Part shown: positions 56,171 through 64,000 of the stretch, piece after piece | Position numbering within the stretch: position 1 is the stretch's first letter | Layout: every line of letters starts with the position of its first letter | Assembly (NCBI RefSeq): GCF_900108475.1 | Contig: NZ_FNWO01000003.1 | Span: 186,001-250,000, forward strand | DNA: 64,000 nt | DNA from: Magnetospirillum fulvum | GTDB lineage: Bacteria; Pseudomonadota; Alphaproteobacteria; Rhodospirillales; Magnetospirillaceae | Direction: 5' to 3' | Position numbers and translations under genes: made by a program | Notes under the pieces: generated by a model | Seen by the model: the letters and a program-made list of their open reading frames with translations, nothing else | Database searches by the model: none | Told to the model about the DNA's origin: nothing

Positions 56171-57300
56171 TTCGCGCCTCCGGCGGTCTTCTTGAGTTCA
56201 GGCAGCGGCAGGTAGGGCAGAACCCCCTGCGATCCTTTCGACGACGGGTCGATGATGATCCGGTTCGATTTCTTCACCACTTCTTCCATCGTTTCGATGT
56301 ACAGGCGGCGGGCGGTGACGTCCTCGGCCTGCTTGTAGGCCCCGAGCACGGACAGGAAGCGTTTCGCGTCACCCTGGGCCAGATTGACCACCTGCTCACG
56401 GTAAGCCTGGGATTCCTGAACCAGCCGTTCCGCCTCGCCGCGGGCGCGGGGAATGATGTCGTTGCGATAGGCTTCGGCCTCGTTGCGGGCGCGTTCCTGG
56501 TCGGCGCGGGCGCGCTGGACGTCGTTGAAGGCGTCGATGACCGCGCCGGGCGGATCGACCTTCTGCAACTGGACCTGCTGGATGTGGATGCCGGCACCAT
56601 AGGCGTCGAGCAGACGCTGCAATTCTTCCTGGGCCTGGATCGCGATCAGTTCGCGCTTGTCCGACAGGGCGGCCTGGATCGGATTGCGGCCGATCACTTC
56701 GCGCAGGCTGCTTTCCGCCGCTACCTTGACGGTGTTTTCCGGGTCGCGGACGTTGAAGAGGAACTTGCCCGCGTCCTTGATCCGCCAGAACACCGCCGCG
56801 TCGGCCTCGACGATATTCTCGTCGCCGGTCAGCATCCGGCTTTCTTCGGGGACGTTGCGGGCGATCGCGTTCCGCTCGATCCGGGTTTCGCCGCCGGAGC
56901 GATAGCCCAACTGCAATTGGTTGACCTTGGTCACCTTGGGCAGCAGAACCGCCTCGATCGGATAGGGCAGGCGGTAATGCAGCCCCGGCTCGGTGGTATC
57001 GACCCACTTGCCAAAGCGCAGCACCACGCCCTGTTCGTCCGGGCTGACCTTGTAGATGCCGGTGGCACCCCAGGCGGTCAGCGCCGCGACCAGGGCCACC
57101 GCGACGATTCCGCGTCCGCCGAAATTATTGCCCGGCATTGCCCGACGCAGCATCTCCTGGCCACGGCGGATAAAGTCCTCGATATCGGGACCGGGGCCGC
57201 CGCCAGATGGGCCGCCGGGCCGCCCCCACGGGCCGCCGCCGCCATTTCCGCCGCCGCCGCCCCAAGGGCCGCCATCGCCGCCGCGCGGATTCCATGCCAT
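56167..57300 (-). CDS. hflK: HflK, SPFH-family modulator of FtsH
   Basis: 377 residues from the second of two adjacent ATGs (57300). A Gly/Pro/Trp-rich cytoplasmic N-terminus (NPRGGDGGPWGGGGG), a membrane helix (GIVAVALVAALTAWGATGIY), SPFH domain (DEQGVVLRFGKWVDTTEPGLHYRLPYP) and coiled coil. The Gly-rich start is normal for HflK. First gene of the hflK-hflC-degP operon. Confidence 0.96.
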   Translation of the reverse strand: MAWNPRGGDGGPWGGGGGNGGGGPWGRPGGPSGGGPGPDIEDFIRRGQEMLRRAMPGNNFGGRGIVAVALVAALTAWGATGIYKVSPDEQGVVLRFGKWVDTTEPGLHYRLPYPIEAVLLPKVTKVNQLQLGYRSGGETRIERNAIARNVPEESRMLTGDENIVEADAAVFWRIKDAGKFLFNVRDPENTVKVAAESSLREVIGRNPIQAALSDKRELIAIQAQEELQRLLDAYGAGIHIQQVQLQKVDPPGAVIDAFNDVQRARADQERARNEAEAYRNDIIPRARGEAERLVQESQAYREQVVNLAQGDAKRFLSVLGAYKQAEDVTARRLYIETMEEVVKKSNRIIIDPSSKGSQGVLPYLPLPELKKTAGGAK

Positions 57301-57540
57301 CAATTGTCCCCTTGTCGCTGTCCCTGCATTGCGGAAAACCGGTTCCGCCTTCGGAAGATAGGGGAGCTTTGGCTTTGGCGCAACGCGAGGTCGTGTGCTT
57401 TTTTCCCCTTGCGGTTCCCCCTTATCCCCGGCACCGGGGACTTTGCAAAGGGTCTGGCGGGTGCCATATCTGAGCGACGGAGGTGGTTGCCGCCGTTATT
57501 TCCGCCCGGCAGTCGGGCATCAACGTCCGCCGGGGGATTT

Positions 57541-58590
57541 ATGGCCGAAGTTTCCGAACACCAGATTACCAAGGTTTTGTCGGGTCTTGCCGATCCTGAT
57601 GGCGGCGGTGACATCGTTGCCCGTGGCCGGGTTGCCGGTCTGTCGGTGCAGGGCGGCCGGGTTGCGTTTGCCTTGTCCGTCACTCCCGAGCGTGCCGAAG
57701 CGTTCGAGCCGCTCCGCGCCGCCGCCGAGGCTGCCGTGCGGGCATTGCCCGGCGTTGTTTCGGTCGCGGCGGTGCTGACCGCCGAACGTCAGCCCGTCGC
57801 GTCGGCTCCGCCCGCCGCCCCGGCCAAGCTGCTGTCGGGTATCCGGGCGGTGATCGCGGTGGCATCGGGCAAGGGCGGCGTCGGCAAATCGACCACTGCG
57901 GTCAATTTGGCGCTCAGTTTCGCCGCGATGGGCCTGTCGGTTGGTCTGTTCGATGCCGACGTGTTCGGCCCCTCGCTGCCGCGGATGCTGGGGATCGACG
58001 GCAAGCCGGACAGTTCCGACGGCAAGATGATGCAGCCGATCCGCCGCTTCGGGCTGGAATGCATGTCGATCGGCTTTCTGGTGCCTGAGGATTCGCCGGT
58101 AGTGTGGCGCGGGCCGATGGTCGCGGGTGCGTTGGAGCAATTGATGCGCGACGTCGCCTGGGGGCCGCTTGACGTGATGGTGATCGACATGCCGCCCGGG
58201 ACCGGTGATACCCAATTGACGATCACCCAGCGGGTGGCGCTGGCCGGGGCGGTGATCGTCTCGACCCCGCAGGATATCGCCTTGATCGACGCGGCCAAGG
58301 GGCTGGCGATGTTCCGCAAGGTGGGCGTGCCGGTGCTGGGGATCGTCGAGAATATGAGCTATTACGTCTGCCCGAACTGCGGCGACGAGGCCCATCTGTT
58401 CGGCCATGGCGGAGCCAAGGCCGAAGCCGAGCGGTTCGGCGTCGATTTCCTGGGCGAATTGCCGCTCGACATTGCGATCCGCCAGGGCGGCGATGCGGGC
58501 CAGCCGATCGTGCTGGCCAGTCCCGACGGCCCCCACGCCCGCGCCTATCGCGCCATTGCCGAAAAGGTCTGGGCGACGGTCGGCGGCTAG
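57541..58590 (+). CDS. Mrp/ApbC-type iron-sulfur cluster carrier ATPase
   Basis: 349 residues. N-terminal DUF59/MIP18-like domain (ITKVLSGLADPDGGGDIV), deviant Walker A SGKGGVGKSTTAVNLA, and the cluster-binding CxxC in YYVCPNCGDE. Mrp proteins carry [4Fe-4S] clusters to apo-enzymes. GGGGG lies about 6 nt before the ATG. Divergent from hflK. Confidence 0.96.
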   Translation: MAEVSEHQITKVLSGLADPDGGGDIVARGRVAGLSVQGGRVAFALSVTPERAEAFEPLRAAAEAAVRALPGVVSVAAVLTAERQPVASAPPAAPAKLLSGIRAVIAVASGKGGVGKSTTAVNLALSFAAMGLSVGLFDADVFGPSLPRMLGIDGKPDSSDGKMMQPIRRFGLECMSIGFLVPEDSPVVWRGPMVAGALEQLMRDVAWGPLDVMVIDMPPGTGDTQLTITQRVALAGAVIVSTPQDIALIDAAKGLAMFRKVGVPVLGIVENMSYYVCPNCGDEAHLFGHGGAKAEAERFGVDFLGELPLDIAIRQGGDAGQPIVLASPDGPHARAYRAIAEKVWATVGG

Positions 58591-58598
58591 ACTTCGCG

Positions 58599-59591
58599 TC
58601 AGGCCAACGCTTGCCCGCGGAGGATCGCGGCGCGGTCTGCCTCGGACAGGGCGGCGGCGCGCAGCCCGTCGAGGCCGGGGGAGAGGGCGAGGGCCGGGCT
58701 GTCGCTGCCATAGACCAGCCGGTCGGCGCCCAGCGTCTTGGCGGCCAGGGTCAGTCCGTCTGCCCCGAACGAGGCGGTATCGACCAGGATGCGGCGGGGC
58801 CGCCCGTCGGCCCAGGCCGGGGGTAGCTCCATCCGGTCGGCGGTGAGCGCGATCCGTTCCGCCAACAGGGCCAGGGTGCCACCCAGATTGGCGACCCGAA
58901 CCTTGGCGTCGGGATAGGGATCGAGCAGATCGCTGTATTCGAGGGTGATCGCCGCCTGGGTCAGCGCATCCTGGAAGCCCACGGCGCGGCGACGGATCAT
59001 CGCCAGCGGATCGTCGCCTCCGGTGGGCAGCGGGTGGCCCGAGCGCGGGCCGGGATGGACGAAAATCTGGGTTCGTAGCTGGTGAGCGACGGCCAGAACC
59101 GGGGTGAGGGAACGGGCGAGTGTCTCGTCGGCGAAAGCATCGGCGGGCAGCACGCCGCCCTCCAGTCCGTATTCATCGACAGCCTGCTCCAGCATTCGCG
59201 CGGCGAGGGCTGGGTCTCCGCTGGGCAGGCAGGCCAGACCGCCGAAGCGTCCGCCCGATTGCGCGCTCACCCGGGCCAGGCCGCGATTGGTGGCGGAGGC
59301 GACCGCCTGCTCGATCTCGGGGGGCAGGCAGGCGGGAAAGATCCCGGCCACCACCGCCAGCGACAGGATTTGCCGATCCACTCCGGTCCGGTCCATCTCG
59401 TTTCGGCGGCGGTCGAGGTCGAGTTGGGCCTCTTTGAGCGACAGCCTCCGTCCGTCGCCGATGTCGAACCACCGTTGTCCTGCCGGGTCGGCGACGATCC
59501 GGGGCGGTTCGGTCCGGGCCGCGAGCACCGCGATCGCCTCGGGCGGGAGCCAGTGGGCGTGCCAATCGACAATTGCGGGCGCGGCGTGCAT
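58599..59591 (-). CDS. Amidohydrolase-2 family metal enzyme (ACMSD-like)
   Basis: 330 residues; AGGAG lies 7 nt before ATG 59591. Zinc-binding HxH near the start (VDWHAHWLPPEAI), a mid-chain metal His (IFVHPGPRSGHPLP) and a late Asp (LVYGSDSPALAL) fit aminocarboxymuconate-semialdehyde decarboxylase relatives, which decarboxylate or hydrolyse aromatic-pathway intermediates. The true substrate is unknown. Converges on the mrp gene with a 9-bp gap. Confidence 0.88.
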   Translation of the reverse strand: MHAAPAIVDWHAHWLPPEAIAVLAARTEPPRIVADPAGQRWFDIGDGRRLSLKEAQLDLDRRRNEMDRTGVDRQILSLAVVAGIFPACLPPEIEQAVASATNRGLARVSAQSGGRFGGLACLPSGDPALAARMLEQAVDEYGLEGGVLPADAFADETLARSLTPVLAVAHQLRTQIFVHPGPRSGHPLPTGGDDPLAMIRRRAVGFQDALTQAAITLEYSDLLDPYPDAKVRVANLGGTLALLAERIALTADRMELPPAWADGRPRRILVDTASFGADGLTLAAKTLGADRLVYGSDSPALALSPGLDGLRAAALSEADRAAILRGQALA

Positions 59592-59757
59592 CAAGGGACT
59601 CCTGGGGGGCTGGGGGCATGTTGGTGGTGACGCGGATTGCGCCGGGGTCCGGGGCGGCTATAATGCCTTATTCCCCCACAGCTCGGCGAGACGGGGTGTG
59701 CCGTTCCGGCGCAACCTTTCGCCTGATGCGCTTTCCGCAAGGATAGTATTTCCCTCG

Positions 59758-61071
59758 ATGTCACTGGCCTTCGAAATCGCCGTCATCGTCTTTCTTGTCC
59801 TGTTGAACGGCGCTTTCGCCATGTCGGAAATGGCGATCGTGTCGTCGCGCCGCCAGCGTCTGGCGTCGCGGGCCGCCGAAGGCAGCCGGGGGGCCGCGCT
59901 GGCGCTGCGGCTGGCCGACGATCCCGGCCGGTTCCTCTCTTGCGTCCAGATCGGCATCACTCTGGTCGGTATTCTCGCCGGAACTTATTCCGGCGCGACC
60001 CTGGCCGGGCATCTGGCGCTGTGGCTGGCCGAGTTTCCAATGTTGGCCCCGGTGGCTGACGCGCTGTCGATCACCGTGGTGGTCAGCCTGATCACCTATG
60101 CCTCGCTGATCGTCGGCGAATTGGTGCCCAAGCGGATCGCCTTGTCGAACCCGGAGCGGATCGCCGCCCTGGTCGCGCCGACGATGATGCTGATGGCGAC
60201 GATTGCCTCGCCGGTTGTCTGGCTGCTGGAGGGATCGACCCGGCTGGCGCTGCGGCTGCTGGGGGTGAGTGGGGCCAACGCCGCGACGGTGACCCAGGAA
60301 GAGGTGCGCGAGATGGTCGCCGAGGGCACCGAGGCCGGGGTCATCGACCCGCGCGAGCAGGAGATGATCTCGGGCGTGCTGCGCTTTGGCGACCGGCGGG
60401 CGCGGGCGATCATGACTCCGCGCGGTGAAGTGGTGTGGATCGACCTGGAATGGGAGCCGAAGCGGATCGAGGCGATCGTCCGCGAAAGCCCGCATTCGCG
60501 CTTCCCGGCCTATCGCGGTACTCTCGACGACGTCGTCGGCGTGATCCAGGCCAAGGATTTGCTGGACGGCTTCATGTCGGGCAGCGGCTTTGACCCGGTG
60601 GCGGCGGTGCGGCCAATCGAGGTGGTGCCCGACACCGCCCCGGCGCTTCAGGTGCTCGACGTGCTGAAACGCTCGCGCATTCATATGGCGCTGGTCGTCG
60701 ATGAATATGGCGAGGCCGAGGGGATCGTCACCGCGACCGATATCCTGCTGTCGGTGCTGGGGACCCTGGCCGAACATGGCGAGGATTACGAAGGCCGCAT
60801 CACCCGGCGCGAGGACGGTTCGTGGCTGCTCGACGGGGATGTTGCCGTCGATATGGCGGCCGAGCGGACCGGGTGTCGGGTCATGAGCGGTGGTGAGAGC
60901 GATTTCACCACCGTCGCGGGCTTTGTGCTGTGGCGGCTACGGGCGATCCCCGAGGCCGGGGATCATTTTATCGATAATGGCTGGCGGTTCGAAGTAATCG
61001 ACATGGATGGACGCCGGATCGACAAGGTTTTGCTCGCCCGGGTTGGTGCCGAAGAGGGAGACCCGGGATGA
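59758..61071 (+). CDS. CNNM/CorC-type membrane protein (DUF21, CBS pair, CorC_HlyC)
   Basis: 437 residues. Four helices of the CNNM domain (FEIAVIVFLVLLNGAFAMSEMA first, with SRRQRLASRAAEGSRGA after it), a CBS pair (IMTPRGEVVWIDLEWEPKRIE; MALVVDEYGEAEGIVTATDIL) and a C-terminal CorC_HlyC domain (TTVAGFVLWRLRAIPEAGD). Bacterial homologues export Mg2+/Co2+; the older name hemolysin is misleading. The ribosome-binding site is weak. Confidence 0.94.
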   Translation: MSLAFEIAVIVFLVLLNGAFAMSEMAIVSSRRQRLASRAAEGSRGAALALRLADDPGRFLSCVQIGITLVGILAGTYSGATLAGHLALWLAEFPMLAPVADALSITVVVSLITYASLIVGELVPKRIALSNPERIAALVAPTMMLMATIASPVVWLLEGSTRLALRLLGVSGANAATVTQEEVREMVAEGTEAGVIDPREQEMISGVLRFGDRRARAIMTPRGEVVWIDLEWEPKRIEAIVRESPHSRFPAYRGTLDDVVGVIQAKDLLDGFMSGSGFDPVAAVRPIEVVPDTAPALQVLDVLKRSRIHMALVVDEYGEAEGIVTATDILLSVLGTLAEHGEDYEGRITRREDGSWLLDGDVAVDMAAERTGCRVMSGGESDFTTVAGFVLWRLRAIPEAGDHFIDNGWRFEVIDMDGRRIDKVLLARVGAEEGDPG

Positions 61072-62459
61072 GGGTGGCGATGCGGTGTGTTGCAGCGGTT
61101 TGGGGGCTGGCCCTGACCGTTCTGCCTGGGGTTGTTTTCGCGGCCGATCCCGCCGCTTTGCCCGATCTGACCGGGCATTGGGTCGGACTGGTTGGATTGG
61201 GGCTGTTCGTACTGGCCTATGCCCTGGTGATCGCCGAGGAATCCACCCACCTGCGCAAATCGAAGCCGGTGGTGGTCGCCGCCGGGCTGATGTGGACCCT
61301 GCTCGCGGTCGAACTGGCCCGGCGCGGCCAGTCCGACGCGCTGACCGCGGCGGTGCGCCATGTCTTCCTCGAATATGCCGAACTTTTGCTGTTCCTGCTG
61401 GTGGCGATGACCTATGTCAACGCGCTCGAGGAACGCCGGGTGTTCGATGCCCTGCGCTCGAAGCTGGTGCGGTCGGGCTTTGGCTATCGGGCGCTGTTCT
61501 GGCTGACCGGTATCCTCGCCTTCTTTCTCTCCCCGGTGGCCGACAACATGACGACGGCGCTGGTGATGTGCGCGGTGGTGCTGGCGGTCGGGCGGGATCA
61601 ACCGCGGTTCACCACCCTCTCTTGCATCAATATTGTCGTCGCCGCCAATGCCGGGGGCGCGTTCAGCCCGTTCGGCGACATCACCACCCTGATGGTGTGG
61701 CAGAAGGGCGTGGTGCCGTTCGCCGACTTCTTCCACTTGTTTCTGCCCGCCGTCGCGACCTTCGTGATTCCGGCGCTGCTGATGCATCCCGCCTTGCCGT
61801 CGGGCGCGCCCAATGCGCGCGGGGCGGCGGTGGTGATGCTGCCGGGGGCGCTGGGGATCGCCGCTTTGTTCGGGGTGACCATCGCGATCACCGTTACCTT
61901 CCACTCGGCGCTGCATCTGCCGCCGGTGATCGGAATGATGAGCGGGCTTGGTTTGCTGCAACTGTATTCCTATACGCTGCGCAGCCATTATCGCCGCGAT
62001 CCCACCCGGACCGAGTGGAATTTCGACGTGTTCGAGCGCATCTCGCGGCTGGAATGGGACACGCTGCTGTTCTTCTACGGGGTGATGATGTGCGTCGGCG
62101 CGCTCGGCCTGCTCGGCTATCTGTCGCTGACCTCGCACCTGCTGTATGACCAGTTGGGGCCGACCAGCGCCAATATCGCGATCGGCGTGCTGTCGGCGAT
62201 CTTCGACAATATCCCGCTGATGTTCGCGGTGCTGACGATGAACCCCGACATGGGGCTGGGGCAGTGGCTGCTGATCACCCTGACCACCGGGATTGGCGGC
62301 AGTCTGTTGTCGATCGGGTCGGCCGCCGGTGTCGCTTTGATGGGTCAGGCGCGGGGGATCTATACCTTTTCCGCGCATCTGCGCTGGAGTTGGGCGGTGG
62401 TGGCCGGGTATGCCGCCGGAATCCTGGTTCACCTCTGGCTCAATGCCGACCTATTCTGA
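61068..62459 (+). CDS. nhaD: NhaD-type sodium:proton antiporter
   Basis: 463 residues: a likely signal-like first helix and about 11 more. Family segments LAFFLSPVADNMTTALVMCAVV, NIVVAANAGGAFSPFGDITTLMVWQKG and FDNIPLMFAVLTMNPDM. NhaD exports Na+ or Li+ in exchange for H+. ATG overlaps the previous stop as ATGA, so it is coupled to the CNNM/CorC-type gene. Confidence 0.94.
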   Translation: MRVAMRCVAAVWGLALTVLPGVVFAADPAALPDLTGHWVGLVGLGLFVLAYALVIAEESTHLRKSKPVVVAAGLMWTLLAVELARRGQSDALTAAVRHVFLEYAELLLFLLVAMTYVNALEERRVFDALRSKLVRSGFGYRALFWLTGILAFFLSPVADNMTTALVMCAVVLAVGRDQPRFTTLSCINIVVAANAGGAFSPFGDITTLMVWQKGVVPFADFFHLFLPAVATFVIPALLMHPALPSGAPNARGAAVVMLPGALGIAALFGVTIAITVTFHSALHLPPVIGMMSGLGLLQLYSYTLRSHYRRDPTRTEWNFDVFERISRLEWDTLLFFYGVMMCVGALGLLGYLSLTSHLLYDQLGPTSANIAIGVLSAIFDNIPLMFAVLTMNPDMGLGQWLLITLTTGIGGSLLSIGSAAGVALMGQARGIYTFSAHLRWSWAVVAGYAAGILVHLWLNADLF

Positions 62460-62587
62460 TGTTCTGACGGCGGAAATCCCGACCATGGCGCTTGACGCCG
62501 GGGGACGTCGGCGACACAGTGGCAGGCGCTGGGATCAGTGGAAGGTTATCGTCCGGGGAGACGGTGGCCGGCATTTCCATTTGGACG

Positions 62588-62619
62588 GGAGGCCGGGGGC
62601 CTCCGGACGGGCTTTTTTT
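62588..62619 (+). terminator. Probable terminator after nhaD
   Basis: GGAGGCC (62588-62594) and GGCCTCC (62598-62604) form a 7-bp stem, and T7 follows at 62613-62619 after an 8-nt spacer. The spacer is longer than usual, so strength is uncertain. Confidence 0.5.
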
Positions 62620-62629
62620 GGGGGGTCAG

Positions 62630-64000
62630 ATGCGCAAGCTGGAAATCAGGAGCGTTGAGGAGGCCGAAACCGAGGCAGGTGGCCTTGTCCCGGCTCTGTC
62701 CCGGGCTTTGGCCGCCGTCACGGTTCTGGACGGCACCGTGACGACGTCGGAATATCTGTGTTTGGTCGAAGCCGCCACTGCGCTGGCCGACCAGTCCGAA
62801 GACCCGGCGATGCCCGCCGCGATCGCGCTTCGGGCGCTGGCCGCGCCGGAAGGGCTCGAAATCGCCCTGCGCCGGTTGAGAGAGGCTGCGCGCGGTCAGG
62901 AAGAAGAAGTCCGCCGCGCCGGGTTCGAGGTCGCTCTGCCGCTGCTGCGGGTCAGCGGCGACGATGCCCAAGACACCGCTGCCCGGTTCGCCGCCGCGCT
63001 GGGCCTTGAGGTCGATATCGAGTCGCTCGGTATTGCCGCTCCGGTCCGCCTCCGTCGCCGCTCGTCCCGGCCAAGCCCGTTCAGCCGACTGGTCAACCGG
63101 CGCGAGGACGAACGCCTGCTGGCGATCCTCGCCGTTGCCCAGGCTCATGGCCACACCGCTCTGGCCCGTTCGGTCGGCGAGCAACTGGCCGAGGGCAACA
63201 CCAATCTGGCCGCTTTGCGCGCCTCGATCGTCGAGCTTTCGCCCCGGATCGAGGCCCAGGTCGAGCGGTTGTCGGCCCAGCGCGAGGCGCTGGGGCCGCA
63301 GCGCCAGCTGGCCGAAATCCTGTGCCAGTCGATTGCAGCCAACGTCCGCCAGATCGAACAGCGGCTGGCGGCGATGATCCGGCGGATCGACTTCCAGAAG
63401 GAAACCTTTCGCGAGGACGTCCGCACCTTCCTCGACGATCCCGCCAACGGGGTCGATCTGGTGGTGCGCGAACTGATGTTCCAGGACGATCCGCTCGACC
63501 GTGATATCTGGGACAGCTTCGCCAATAGCGGCCATGGCCGCGCGGTTCAGCTTCGCTATGGCGAGTTGCAGCGCCGCTATGAATCCCAGATCACCCTGCT
63601 GAAGGAAGAGTTGATGCAGTTCCGCGAGGAACTGATCGCCAATCGCACCACCTTCATGAAGACGATTGATCCCAAGCGCAGCGCCAGTCTGGCTCTGCCC
63701 TCGACGGCAGGTAGCGTCGTCGAAGCCGATCCGATTCACACCCGTCCGTTCGGTCGCAACACCAGTCCGTCGATCCGCCGCGAATCCTGGCTGGGCCAGA
63801 ATCTGCCCCGGCTGTTCGAGTTCGGCGATCTGCTGGCCAACATCGTGCTGGTCGTCGGCGCCCTGGTGATCTGCGTCGGGGCCTACGAAGTGCTGCTGGA
63901 GGCGCTGACGCTCCAGGATCTGGCACCAGAGGCGCTGACTTTGGCCGCCGCCTTGGGGGCGCCGATGTTGCTGGCGGGGATTTACAAATGGTTGGCCAGC
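62630..64000 (+). CDS. TerB-like and coiled-coil membrane protein, 5' part
   Basis: 457 codons from ATG 62630 to the window edge with no stop; GGGGGG lies 5 nt upstream. Residues about 30-150 are TerB-like helices (AIALRALAAPEGLEIALRRL). Then a basic linker (RLRRRSSRPSPFSRLV), a coiled-coil region of about 200 residues (VERLSAQREALGPQRQLAE), and near the edge two or more membrane helices (LLANIVLVVGALVICVGAYEVLL). I do not recognise the family; tellurite-resistance or toxic-anion-resistance relatives are possible. The 3' end is missing. Confidence 0.8.
   Translation, partial: MRKLEIRSVEEAETEAGGLVPALSRALAAVTVLDGTVTTSEYLCLVEAATALADQSEDPAMPAAIALRALAAPEGLEIALRRLREAARGQEEEVRRAGFEVALPLLRVSGDDAQDTAARFAAALGLEVDIESLGIAAPVRLRRRSSRPSPFSRLVNRREDERLLAILAVAQAHGHTALARSVGEQLAEGNTNLAALRASIVELSPRIEAQVERLSAQREALGPQRQLAEILCQSIAANVRQIEQRLAAMIRRIDFQKETFREDVRTFLDDPANGVDLVVRELMFQDDPLDRDIWDSFANSGHGRAVQLRYGELQRRYESQITLLKEELMQFREELIANRTTFMKTIDPKRSASLALPSTAGSVVEADPIHTRPFGRNTSPSIRRESWLGQNLPRLFEFGDLLANIVLVVGALVICVGAYEVLLEALTLQDLAPEALTLAAALGAPMLLAGIYKWLAS

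Noticed and set aside
1-64000. tRNA, rRNA, CRISPR array, complete insertion sequence or prophage
   Set aside because: I saw no cloverleaf, rRNA segment, regular repeat-spacer array, transposase or phage structural gene; short or degraded elements could be missed by eye.

Overview
The window is GC-rich, gene-dense DNA whose gene content points to an alphaproteobacterium, probably of the Rhodospirillales (Magnetospirillum/Phaeospirillum-like). The pointers are the xseB-ispA-dxs-tlyA group, an alphaproteobacterial hflK-hflC-degP operon, the lptF-lptD-surA-pdxA-rsmA run, an RF2 with SPY in place of SPF, a large chemotaxis operon and several soluble chemoreceptor-like proteins. This placement is an inference from gene order and protein motifs; no rRNA or tRNA gene was found.

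Layout. 1-0.9 kb: the end of a His-rich CobW-type metallochaperone GTPase facing an ArsR-family repressor with the cysteine spacing of persulfide sensors. 1.0-6.2 kb: isoprenoid genes (dxs, ispA), xseB, a histone-deacetylase-like enzyme and tlyA. 6.2-8.9 kb: two tandem, related, non-coding units with C-rich hairpin loops and strong terminators, then an OmpR-type two-component system. 8.9-12.9 kb: a VPLPA-CTERM exported protein, a long AT-rich non-coding stretch and a PAS/kinase/receiver/receiver/LuxR fusion. 13.0-16.0 kb: an Mla-type lipid transport operon (MlaE with N-terminal STAS-like domain, MlaF, MlaD).

16.0-24.6 kb looks like an envelope-stress and efflux block: a 24-residue membrane peptide whose ribosome-binding region carries an 11-G tract, a PRC-barrel protein, an LTxxQ periplasmic protein and a BON protein, then a tripartite exporter (NodT-type outer-membrane factor, HlyD adaptor with an unusual ET-rich N-terminus, fused double-ATPase/permease, second permease). 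24.6-28.7 kb: anti-sigma-like ATPase, MeaB GTPase, Tim44-like protein, prfB. 28.8-38.6 kb: one chemotaxis operon transcribed leftward (STAS, CheY, CheA, CheW, MCP, CheW, CheR, CheB, soluble MCP-like protein), with overlapping or closely spaced genes.

38.6-41.6 kb: a long leader with two leucine-rich leader peptides and an attenuator-like hairpin pair before leuA, then a TRIC/YicG channel. 41.7-44.5 kb: a soluble chemoreceptor and two uncharacterised proteins. 44.6-51.5 kb: rsmA, pdxA, surA, lptD, lptF (no lptG beside it). 51.7-57.3 kb: acyl-CoA dehydrogenase, degP, hflC, hflK. 57.5-64 kb: Mrp ATPase, an amidohydrolase, a CNNM/CorC-type protein, an NhaD-type antiporter and the start of a TerB-like/coiled-coil membrane protein that runs off the window.

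The most unusual material is non-coding: the paired C-loop RNAs at 6.2-6.75 kb, and G-homopolymers in an mRNA leader (16160-16170) and inside a chemoreceptor gene (34841-34850) that such loops could pair with. That link is a hypothesis.
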